Source: JAFNAG01 sp963824985 (lineage in GTDB: Bacteria; Acidobacteriota; UBA6911). Taken from it: a stretch of DNA of 64,000 nucleotides. Below, one piece after another: positions 9,313 through 17,762 of this stretch. The stretch is from NCBI GenBank assembly GCA_963824985.1, contig CAWGRQ010000033.1:62001-126000 (forward strand). The letters run 5' to 3'. The position numbers and the translations under genes are program-made. The number at the start of each line of letters is the position of its first letter. Positions within the stretch are counted from its first letter, which is position 1. The notes under the pieces are model-generated. The model was not told where the DNA came from. It did no database searches and saw nothing but the letters and a program-made list of their open reading frames with translations.

Positions 9313-11982
9313 ATGCCGCGCTGGACATACAAGTTGTTTCTCCGTCTCCGCTCGCTATTCCGCAGCAGCAAAGTCGAAAGGGAATTGCAGGAGGAGATCC
9401 GGTTCCACCTCGAAAACCAAATTGAGGAGCAGATCGCGCAAGGAATGACGCCGCAGGAAGCCCGATTTGAAGCTCTTCGAGTGCTGGGCGGCCTCGAGCA
9501 ACACAAAGAAGAATGCCGCGACGCGCTCGGCCTTCGCCTCATTCGCGACTTCCTTCAGGACGTACGCTACAGCCTGCGCCAGCTGCGCCGTTCGCCCGGC
9601 TTCACGGCCGCCGCCCTGCTCACGCTCGCCCTTGGCATCGGAGCCAACACAGCCATTTTTCAGCTGCTGGATCGCATCGTTCTGCGGCCGCTTCCGGTGC
9701 GGGACCCCCAACAGCTCGTGCGGCTGCAGGGTTATCAAAACGCCCGCCGGCAGGGTTTCACCTATCCACTGCTGCGCGAAATGAGCGCCCGGCAGCACAC
9801 TCTCCAGGGGATCTTCGCTTCGAGTCAATTCCGGATCAACGAGGCACGCATCGGCGGCCGATCGCTCACCATGCCGGAGGACGCCTGGGCCGTCACCGCT
9901 AACTACTTCCGTTTGCTTGGGACCGAGCCTCAGCTCGGCCGCTTTTTCGACGATGCCGATGATGAACCCGGCGCCACGCCGGTAGCCGTTATCAGTGACC
10001 GGCTCTGGCGCAGTGATTTCGCCGGTCAGGCGGATGCTGTCGGCCGATCCATATCTTTGAATGGCCTCCCGATCACAATTATTGGTGTCGCCCGGCATGA
10101 GTTTTTCGGCGAACGCATCGGCACCGTCGCGGACCTTTGGGTGCCCATTCATCTCATCGCGCCGCTCTCTTCGCCGGCCTTTCTGCAGTCGAGCGTCGTC
10201 TGGCTTTACCCCATGGCGCGTCTAAAATCCGATGTCCCGCTCGCGCAGGCTCAGTCCGAGATTGCGCTGCTTTGGGTGCAACTCAAACAGTTCGGCATGC
10301 AGATCAAAGGCGCAGGCGAATACCGTCTGGAACTCAAACCAGCGCCCCAGGGTATCGGAGATCTGAATGCTCAGTTTTCCCGATCGCTTTGGCTGCTCAT
10401 GGGCATCGTGGGAATTGTGGCGCTCATCGCCTGCAGTAACCTCGCCAACCTGTTGCTGGCACGCGGCACCGCGCGCGCCCAGGAAATGAGCGTCCGTCTT
10501 GCGCTCGGCGCCGGACGGGTCCGTCTCATCCGCCAACTCGTAACCGAAACACTTGTTCTCGCCGCACTCGGAGGCGGAGCAGGACTTGCGCTGGCGGCAT
10601 TGGCTTCCAGCCAACTGACAGCCCTTGCGTCGGCGGGTGAAAAATGGCAAATCTCGACCTCGATCGACTGGCGAGTCGCTGGCTTCAACCTGGTCGCCAC
10701 GCTGGCCTCCGCGGTTTTGTTCGGAATCGCGCCGGCCTTCACGGCGACCCGTGCCGAGCTGAGCGGAGCACTTCAGACGGGCAGCCGCACACTGAGCGCG
10801 AGCAGGTCACGCCGCGTTACGGCCAAGGTTTTCGTCGTCGCGCAAGTGGCGCTCTCGCTCGTCCTGACAGCCGGTGCCGCGCTTCTGGTCAGTTCCTTCT
10901 GGAAAATCACTCACCAGGATTTGGGCTTCCGCGCCAATGGAGTTCTGGTTGCCACTGTGGATGCGGATATGTCCGGTTTCAAGGACTTGCTTAACGCGAG
11001 CAAACACCAGGCTGTCGTGCAGCGCTTGAGTGAGGTCCCGGGAGTGCGCACCGCTTCTTCTGCTGTCGCTGGCCCCCTCGGGACTGTGACCAACGACGTC
11101 GCCATTGCATTGCCTGGGCGTTCACTTCCTTCAGGCGACATCAACGAAGTCCTGGTCGGCCCGGGCTATTTCGACGCCATGGGAATCCCGCTTATCGCAG
11201 GCCGGCCTATTACCGACACGGACCGTAAAGATGGGCCTAAGGTTGCCGTACTCAGTGAATCAGCGGCCCAGCTTATGTTCGGCAAGCGGAATGCAGTCGG
11301 CGGCCTCTTTTCGGAAGGCAAGCAATTTGACGAAAAGAAGGCCATTCAGGTGGTCGGTGTCGTTCATGATGTGCGCTATTCCTCCTTGCGCGCTCCCTTC
11401 GGCCCACTGGTCTTTTACCCGGTCACTCAGAAGTTCGTCTTCAGTGGGCCCACCTTCGTGCTGCGAACCGAAGGTGATCCCCTACGCTTCGCTGATGCAG
11501 TCCGCCAGGCAGTCCGTGAGGTTTCACCCGTCCTTCGCGTCTCTCAAATCCGCACACTCGACTCGGTAATTGAAACGGGTGCCCGCCGGGAACGGCTCCT
11601 GGCCTGGCTCTCAAGCACCTTCGGTGGTCTCGCTCTCATCCTCGCAGCGGTCGGTCTCTATGGCGTGGTTGCCTATGCCGCCCAGCGCCGCACTCCTGAG
11701 ATCGGAGTTCGTCTTGCCCTTGGTGCACGGCCCTTGCAGATCCACGCGCTCCTTCTACGCGAGATGATTATCCTGCTGGCCATCGGTCTCACGTTGGGCA
11801 GTGCCGCCACGGCCCTGTTCACGGCTCGGCTCGAACCGCTTCTGTTCGATGTCACACCGCAAGACCCTGCGACACTCGCCTTTGCTATGGTTGTGCTTGC
11901 GACAATCGCGCTCGTCGCCGGCTACATCCCTGCTCGCCGTGCCGCCCGCCTCGACCCCGTGAGCGCTCTGCGCTCGGAATAG
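9313..11982 (+). CDS. ADOP-family MacB/FtsX permease
   Basis: This is an intact 889-residue inner-membrane protein. Residues 1-75 are the helical prefix (ELQEEIRFHLENQIEEQIAQ). The first transmembrane helix is GFTAAALLTLALGIGANTAI (about 95-115), with a MacB periplasmic domain to about 300. The first FtsX core is near 360-470 (SNLANLLLARGTARAQEMSVR), a second MacB-like domain spans about 500-750, and the second FtsX core GLYGVVAYAAQRRTPEIGVR with LALGARP lies near 785. The C-terminus is ARRAARLDPVSALRSE. Ribosome site GAGGAG. It is co-transcribed with the preceding PadR gene. No dedicated ATPase or membrane-fusion partner is adjacent, as is usual for this family. Confidence 0.88.
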   Translation: MPRWTYKLFLRLRSLFRSSKVERELQEEIRFHLENQIEEQIAQGMTPQEARFEALRVLGGLEQHKEECRDALGLRLIRDFLQDVRYSLRQLRRSPGFTAAALLTLALGIGANTAIFQLLDRIVLRPLPVRDPQQLVRLQGYQNARRQGFTYPLLREMSARQHTLQGIFASSQFRINEARIGGRSLTMPEDAWAVTANYFRLLGTEPQLGRFFDDADDEPGATPVAVISDRLWRSDFAGQADAVGRSISLNGLPITIIGVARHEFFGERIGTVADLWVPIHLIAPLSSPAFLQSSVVWLYPMARLKSDVPLAQAQSEIALLWVQLKQFGMQIKGAGEYRLELKPAPQGIGDLNAQFSRSLWLLMGIVGIVALIACSNLANLLLARGTARAQEMSVRLALGAGRVRLIRQLVTETLVLAALGGGAGLALAALASSQLTALASAGEKWQISTSIDWRVAGFNLVATLASAVLFGIAPAFTATRAELSGALQTGSRTLSASRSRRVTAKVFVVAQVALSLVLTAGAALLVSSFWKITHQDLGFRANGVLVATVDADMSGFKDLLNASKHQAVVQRLSEVPGVRTASSAVAGPLGTVTNDVAIALPGRSLPSGDINEVLVGPGYFDAMGIPLIAGRPITDTDRKDGPKVAVLSESAAQLMFGKRNAVGGLFSEGKQFDEKKAIQVVGVVHDVRYSSLRAPFGPLVFYPVTQKFVFSGPTFVLRTEGDPLRFADAVRQAVREVSPVLRVSQIRTLDSVIETGARRERLLAWLSSTFGGLALILAAVGLYGVVAYAAQRRTPEIGVRLALGARPLQIHALLLREMIILLAIGLTLGSAATALFTARLEPLLFDVTPQDPATLAFAMVVLATIALVAGYIPARRAARLDPVSALRSE

Positions 11983-12132
11983 CCAAATCGTCACGACCTC
12001 GCAACCATGCTCGATTCGTAGCCCCGACCGAGAGCGATGATCGCGGCCCACCGGCTCTTGCGCTGGCCTCGCCGATACCAGCCTTTCCCAATCACAATCA
12101 CGTAGTTCCCAGTCCCAAACCGCTCAAGGATG

Positions 12133-12174
12133 TTGACATTCGACATGGTAGGGATGTAGGATGACGACATGGTA
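12133..12174 (+). promoter_or_regulatory. promoter giving a probably leaderless PadR mRNA, with 24-base direct repeats
   Basis: TTGACA (12133-12138) and TAGGAT (12157-12162) are spaced by 18 bases. The PadR ATG at 12169 lies 7 bases after the -10 box, where transcription should begin, and no Shine-Dalgarno is possible. CGACATGGTA occurs twice, at 12141-12150 and 12165-12174, exactly 24 bases apart. The second copy spans the start codon, so a repressor bound there would block initiation. Confidence 0.5.
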
Positions 12175-12525
12175 CAAACAAGACGCTATCAAAACCGGAT
12201 CGAATTGCTGCAAGGAACTCTCGATCTGCTGATCCTCCAGACGCTCCAATGGGGACCGCAGCACGGTTATGGAATCAGCCAGGCAATCCGCACAAATTCC
12301 GGCGAGGTCCTTCACGCCGACACAGGATCACTTTATCCAGCCTTGCACCGGCTTGAGCGCAGGGGGTGGGTTGCAGCCACCTGGAAGATCTCCGGCAACA
12401 AGCAGCGGACCAAAGTATATCGCCTGACGGCGTCCGGCAAGAGGCAGCTCGCTGACGAACATTCCCGCTGGGCGCAGTTCGTCGAAGCTATGCGACGCGC
12501 TATGACACCGGTCAAAGGAGTCTGA
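12169..12525 (+). CDS. PadR-family transcriptional regulator
   Basis: This encodes 118 residues with the PadR signature LLQGTLDLLILQTLQWGPQHGY, the recognition-helix region SLYPALHRLERRGWV and the wing VYRLTASGKRQL. The start at ATG 12169 is supported by the promoter geometry upstream, which suggests leaderless translation. It ends 3 bases before the GTG of the next permease, so translation of the two is likely coupled. It should autoregulate and control the permease. Confidence 0.9.
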   Translation: MVQTRRYQNRIELLQGTLDLLILQTLQWGPQHGYGISQAIRTNSGEVLHADTGSLYPALHRLERRGWVAATWKISGNKQRTKVYRLTASGKRQLADEHSRWAQFVEAMRRAMTPVKGV

Positions 12526-12528
12526 ACT

Positions 12529-15261
12529 GTGAACCTTTTCAGATGGCGACACCACAAAGAGCAGGATCTTCAGGATGAGATTCACTCACACCTCGAGATG
12601 GCGATCCGCGATCGTGTGGAACGCGGCGAGACAGAGGCCGAAGCCTCGAACGCGGTGCGTCGGGAGTTCGGCAATGTCGAACTGGTCAAGGAAGTCACGC
12701 GAGACACCTGGGGATTCAGGTGGTTGGAACGGCTGCTGCGTGACTTTCGTCTTGTCCTGCGCGGCCTGGGCCGGGCGCCCGGACCAGCCGTGCTCGTCAT
12801 CCTCACGCTGGGACTGGCCGTCGGCGCCAATTCCGCCACCTTCTCGCTGATCGATCGCGTCGCGCTGCGGCCGCTGCCCGTCGAGAAGCCGTACGAGCTT
12901 GTGAGGGTGAACGCGCCCTTACTTCCCTACGATAGTGGGGTCGGAGCCTTGTGGAGGGGCAGCGGCAGAATGAAGGGGATGGCCTACCCGCTCTTCCAAT
13001 CGCTGCGGGATGGTCTTTCGCGGCCGTTCAGTGCGATGGCCGCCTACGGGCCCTGGCGGTTCACCTGGTCGGCCGAAGCGTCGGCCGTCGAGATCTCCGG
13101 CGAATCGGTGACCGCCGACTATTTCCGGGTGCTCGGTCTCCACGCGCTCGTCGGACGGACCCTCACCCCCGCCGACGATGGGCAGCGCGACGGCCCGGCC
13201 ATCGCCGTTCTCAACCACGGCTTCTGGATGCGACAGTATGGCAAAGATCAGTCAATCGTAGGCCGCACAATTCGCCTGAACAACGTCCCGCTCACCGTGG
13301 TTGGCGTCATCGCTCCTGGTTACTCCGGCATGACGGTGGGACAGCGCCCGGACGTGTTCGTGCCCGTCGCGATGGGCGACCAGCTGGAGCCGGCGCGCCG
13401 CGCACGGTCGCCGATCTATGCCTGGGACGGTGTAACCAATTGCGTGTACTACTCGATCGCGCGGCTGGAGCCCGGCGTGACGTGCGAGGCGGCCGAGCGT
13501 GAGTTACGCGCCTGCTATCAGCGCCTGTTCGACGATGTCGCGCGCGGGAGGAAGAGCAAGCTGAGCGCAAGAAGCCTGGAGTTCTATCGGACCAATCCTC
13601 CGGAAGTGATTCCGGCGGGCACCGTCGGCAGCACCTTGTCCAGGACGCAACGCAACCTGGAGGCGCCGCTGCGGCTCCTGTTCGCGATGACGGCGTTGGT
13701 TCTCCTTGTCGCAGCAGGCAACGTCGCGAACATGCTGGCCGCAAGCGGCGCGCGGCGCAGCCACGAGATGGCCGTGAGCCTGGCACTGGGCGCCCGGCGA
13801 TGGGACCTGCTGCGTCCCCGCCTGGTTGAGGCGATTATACTGGCGCTCTTGTCGGGGGGGGCGGGCCTGCTGATCGCGGCATGGACCGGAGACCTGATGC
13901 CGTCTCTCCTCGGCATGGGGGAGGAGCTCGCCGGCATCAACACGCGGCCCGACGCCCGCGTAGTGGTGTTCACCGCGGGCATGTCTCTCCTCACCGGACT
14001 GCTCATCTGGCTGGCATCGGCGCTGCTCGTCACGCGCCGCGCCGCGCTGCCCAGTCTCCATATTGCGCCGCGGGTCGCCGCCGGAGGACGGTCCGGCGCG
14101 ACGCTGCGGCGCGGCCTGGTGATCGCCCAGGTGTCGCTATCGCTCGCGCTTGTCTGCACGGCGGCGTTCCTCAACCGCAGTCTTGCGAATGTGCTGGCGG
14201 TCGATCCGGGATTCGACGCGGACCGCGTCGTCGGCTTCACCGTCAATCCTCGAACGGCCGGCTACGACGGCGATCGACTCGAGCAGTACGTGCGCACGCT
14301 GGCCGACCGGGCGCGCGCACTGCCCGGCGTTTCGCACGCCGCGGTGTCGTCGGTGATGCCCCTGTCAGGGGGCGGTGGAGGCACGCAGGTAGATGGACCG
14401 CGCCAACAGGAGGGCCACGCTGCCGCGCCATGGGTGGAAGACACGGTGGTGTCGCCCGACTTCTTCACGACGCTTGGCCTCGGGCTGGCAGCCGGCCGGG
14501 CCTTCGACGACCACGACACGAAGGGAGCGCCGCGCGTCGCCATTGTCAACGAGACAGCCGCGCGACTCCTTGTGGACGGTCCGGAGGTCGTCGGCCAGAT
14601 GATCGGGTATGAGGGCGTGCCGGCCAGCCTGCAGATCGTCGGCGTGGTGCGCGACGGCCGGAGCCGGCTCAAGGCGCCGCCCCCGCCCGCCCTCTTCCTG
14701 CCTCGCGCCCAGACGAACGCGAGCGGTGTCAGCGTTCTCCTGCGGGTCCCGCGCGCCGAGATGGTTTCGGCGGCTGCTGTCACCGAAATGATCAGGCGGC
14801 TTGATCCGGGCGTCGCGATGTCGGCGTTCGGAAGTCTTGGCACGCTGGCGCGCGACGCGTTGCTGCGCGACCGGATGCTGGCGGGGCTGTCGCTGGTGTT
14901 TGCGTCGCTCGCCGGCCTGCTGGCGGCAATAGGGCTTGCCGGCCTCACCAGCGTCAACGTCACGCGCCGGACACGCGAGATCGGCATTCGACTGGCGCTC
15001 GGCGCGACCCGCGGATCGGTGGAACGACTCGTTCTTCGGGAAGTCGCGCTGCTGGTGGGGGCCGGCCTCGCCGCCGGCCTCACGTTCTTCCTTTTGGCGA
15101 ACCGGGTTCTGCGGTCGCTGCTGTTCGATATCTCGCCCAACGACCCGGTTACGATCGTGCTGGCGATTGCCGCGCTTGCTGCCATCGGCGTCCTCGCCGG
15201 CCTGCTTCCCGCCCGTCGGGCGGCCCGCGTCGACCCGGCGGTGACACTGAGGTGCGACTGA
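12529..15261 (+). CDS. ADOP-family MacB/FtsX permease
   Basis: This is an intact 910-residue protein starting with GTG. The prefix domain is residues 1-75 (EQDLQDEIHSHLEMAIRDRV). The first membrane helix is AVLVILTLGLAVGANSATF, and the FtsX cores are at NVANMLAASGARRSHEMAVS and later in GLTSVNVTRRTREIGIRLAL. It ends ARRAARVDPAVTLRCD. The first half of the second periplasmic domain contains a glycine-rich loop (SGGGGGTQ). It follows its PadR regulator directly. GC content at third positions looks higher than in the preceding permease, which may indicate a different origin. Confidence 0.88.
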   Translation: MNLFRWRHHKEQDLQDEIHSHLEMAIRDRVERGETEAEASNAVRREFGNVELVKEVTRDTWGFRWLERLLRDFRLVLRGLGRAPGPAVLVILTLGLAVGANSATFSLIDRVALRPLPVEKPYELVRVNAPLLPYDSGVGALWRGSGRMKGMAYPLFQSLRDGLSRPFSAMAAYGPWRFTWSAEASAVEISGESVTADYFRVLGLHALVGRTLTPADDGQRDGPAIAVLNHGFWMRQYGKDQSIVGRTIRLNNVPLTVVGVIAPGYSGMTVGQRPDVFVPVAMGDQLEPARRARSPIYAWDGVTNCVYYSIARLEPGVTCEAAERELRACYQRLFDDVARGRKSKLSARSLEFYRTNPPEVIPAGTVGSTLSRTQRNLEAPLRLLFAMTALVLLVAAGNVANMLAASGARRSHEMAVSLALGARRWDLLRPRLVEAIILALLSGGAGLLIAAWTGDLMPSLLGMGEELAGINTRPDARVVVFTAGMSLLTGLLIWLASALLVTRRAALPSLHIAPRVAAGGRSGATLRRGLVIAQVSLSLALVCTAAFLNRSLANVLAVDPGFDADRVVGFTVNPRTAGYDGDRLEQYVRTLADRARALPGVSHAAVSSVMPLSGGGGGTQVDGPRQQEGHAAAPWVEDTVVSPDFFTTLGLGLAAGRAFDDHDTKGAPRVAIVNETAARLLVDGPEVVGQMIGYEGVPASLQIVGVVRDGRSRLKAPPPPALFLPRAQTNASGVSVLLRVPRAEMVSAAAVTEMIRRLDPGVAMSAFGSLGTLARDALLRDRMLAGLSLVFASLAGLLAAIGLAGLTSVNVTRRTREIGIRLALGATRGSVERLVLREVALLVGAGLAAGLTFFLLANRVLRSLLFDISPNDPVTIVLAIAALAAIGVLAGLLPARRAARVDPAVTLRCD

Positions 15262-15598
15262 TGGACGGCCTCTCGCACCCAGACCGTTCTCCTTGTGGTC
15301 GTCGTCAGAGCCAGACACCCGATAATACAGGCTGGATAATCCGATGCAACCTGCGCTTAGTGCATGAGTGCATAAATACGGTGACGTATCGCAGCAGCAG
15401 ACAGAGTTTGTCAATTGTGATTGGTTATTTGCCATTTATCATTGAGGACAGCCAGTTTCGGGTCGTCAAATGACAAATAACGAATAACCAATCACAAATG
15501 ACAAATATCTTGCGCTTCACTAGCGGGTGGAAATACGTCTCCGTACTTATGAACTCGATTACTTAGCCTCCGAATCCTTAAAGCTTCGGAGGAATTCC
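15262..15598. other. intergenic region with a large inverted repeat
   Basis: There is no gene here. The main content is the inverted repeat at 15407-15506, listed separately. The sequence is markedly AT-richer than its surroundings. Confidence 0.4.
15407..15506. repeat. imperfect inverted repeat, about 37-base arms
   Basis: The left arm (15407-15443) contains TGTGATTGGTTATTTG and the right arm (15470-15506) contains its complement CGAATAACCAATCACA. About 33 of 37 positions pair. The arms are built of ATTTGTCA/TGACAAAT units. The element is AT-rich and lies between two convergent gene sets (a + strand permease and a - strand pseudogene), so it could serve as a bidirectional terminator or be a small non-autonomous element. 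Confidence 0.6.
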
Positions 15599-15760
15599 CT
15601 ATCGCCGCTCATATTCCCAGTACTCTTTCACGACGTACCCGGGCGGATCGTCCCAGTCATACAAATGGCTGCGCAGGTAATAGCGGTGCTCAAAACCGCA
15701 AAGCACGACGAGCCACTGCCCGCGCTTTCTCGGCGGCCCGCCCAAGGATGCGCCAGCGCG
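15599..15760 (-). pseudogene. C-terminal remnant of a small unknown protein
   Basis: On the minus strand a frame ending at TAG 15601-15599 encodes RKRGQWLVVLCGFEHRYYLR then SHLYDWDDPPGYVVKEYWEY, which reads like genuine, tryptophan- and tyrosine-rich protein. The upstream part continues in another frame (AQRFALAHPWAG). No start codon or ribosome site is visible. I do not recognise the family. Confidence 0.3.
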
Positions 15761-15836
15761 AAGCGCTGCGCCCACGCCTGTTGCTCAGTGTCGATCTTTG
15801 CGCCCTTGCGCCTTGGCGTCATTGCGTTTTGCTTCT

Positions 15837-17739
15837 TCATCCATTTGATTTGGCTAAACAATTACCATTTGAGATTCCACCAAGCCGAATGAAAGGGATG
15901 GCGCTGGCCGGTACTTTCAATCCGCGGTTTGCAGAATTACAGGTTCTTAACAGGAATGACTTGACGGCGCGCGTTCCGGCGAGCACCGCAGGAACCCCGA
16001 TCGCCAATCCCGCCGATGCAAGAGCGAAGACTTCGCGAAGCACCATCCAGAATATCCCGATAGGACGTGCGCCGAGGGCCATACGGATGCCGATTTCGCC
16101 GGTGCGGCTCATGACGTGAAAGGCGACGGTCCCATACAGCCCCACGCAGGCAATCAGCAGCGCCAGCAATGCGAAGGCTGTGCAGAGCCGGGCAAGGGTG
16201 ATTTGCTGGCTGATCGCCTGGTCGACATGCGCGGCCTGCGTCTTCAAACCCGAGATCGCCAGGCGCGAATCGACCTGGCGTACAATCTGGCGAACGGTGT
16301 TGGCGTAGTTCAACGCATTGCCAGCGGTCCTCACCTCGTAAGTCATTTGGGAAGGCGGGCCGGCACTCTGCATATAAGGAAGATTGTCGCGCCCGTTGGC
16401 AAGCAACAGGGTCAGCACCCGGATGCCCCACGCCGCAAAGGCCACCCCCAGGGCGCCTCCCATCGAGGCAAGAAGCAAGCTTTCGGTCATAAGCTGACGG
16501 ATGATCCGCAACCGGCCGGCGCCTATGCTCAAACGCACCGCGATCTCGCGCCTCCGTGCCGCGGCCCGCGCCAACAGAAGGTTCGCGATATTGGCACAGG
16601 CGATCAACAGGATCAGTCCGGCCATTGTCATCAGCACGTACACCGGCTCCGAATACTGCCGCCGCAGGCTGTTCAGCCCTCCGGCGCCGTCCTGAACCAT
16701 CAGCTCCGGAAGGTCGGGTTGCGGCCGTTCGCCGGAGGCGGAATCCTCGACAAACCCCCGGAACTGCGGCGCCAAAACGGCCTGCGCCTGTGCCGGGTTC
16801 ACGCCCGGCTTGAGCCGTCCCATGACCTCGATCCAATAGTAGTTCCGGTCCTGATACTGCTGCGCCGCTTCGGTGGGCTAGCCTGATGCTGCGAGAAGAA
16901 GGCCGGCGTGTATCGGCACATAGATATCCGGCACATAACCGGGTTCCGCGCCGAAAAACTCCGGCGGCGCTACCCCCACGACAATGAACGGCTTGTCGTT
17001 GACCCGTATCGACTGCCCCACCGCTCGGCCGGCTTCACCGAAGCGCTGTGCGCTGAATCTGTATCCCAGGACTGCCGCGGCCGCCGCGCCGACTTGATCG
17101 TCGGCGGCAAGAATCAATCGGCCCGCGGCCGGGCGCACTCCCATGCCCCGAAAGTAATCCTCCGAGACGTACTGTCCCTTGACGGCCACGGTATCGTCTC
17201 GAACCGTCACGCTGAGACTTTCCGCCACGAAATAGCAAAATGCGTTTGAGAGGACCTCTGCGTTGTTCTGAAACAGCTTCAAGGCAGGATAGGGAAAGAT
17301 CGTGCTGACCGTCCCTCCCTTTGGATCAGTGAAGGTTCCGCCCGTGGAAAAGGAAAAGCTGGAATTCGGCGGAAAGCTCTTCCCGTGCCACTTCATGATC
17401 ACCAGAGAATTCGGATCCGGAACCGGCAATCTACGCAGCAGGATGGATTCCATGAGGCTGTAAATCGCCGTATTCGCCCCGATCCCCAGCATCAGCGACA
17501 GCATCGCCAGCGCGGTGAAGATCTTGTTATGAGCCATCGAACGCAGAGCATATCGGAGATCCTGTCCGAGCTGCTCCAGCCACGCCCAGGTGAAAACTGC
17601 GCGGGCATCCTCCGCTGCCAGCGTCAGATTGCCCAGTTCCCCAGGATCGGCAATCTCTTTCAATGATTCCAATTCCTCCTGAATGTCGCGCTCCTCGGCG
17701 CGGCGGCAACAAATACTTGAGCTTTCTCCATTGGCCCAT
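15837..17739 (-). pseudogene. ADOP-family permease with internal deletion and stop
   Basis: The ATG at 17739 opens MGQWRKLKYLLPP, and the frame then shifts near 17700 into the ADOP prefix (DIQEELESLKEIADPG). The first transmembrane and MacB domain follow to a stop near 16878. A second open segment (16823-15837) contains the first FtsX core (NIANLLLARAAARRREIAVR). It then jumps directly from ANGRDNLPYMQSAG to sequence near the end of the second periplasmic domain (TAGNALNYANTVRQIVRQV), so roughly 300 residues are missing. The final residues after RAVKSFL are replaced by unrelated sequence. It sits 23 bases downstream of an intact ADOP gene. The protein cannot be functional. Confidence 0.75.
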
Positions 17740-17762
17740 CTTTGCCTCCGACAATGGCAAGG

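Noticed and set aside
14262..15435. Two long minus-strand frames opposite the third ADOP gene
   Set aside because: Serine/arginine/alanine-rich shadow sequence without motifs; the plus-strand permease is clearly coding.
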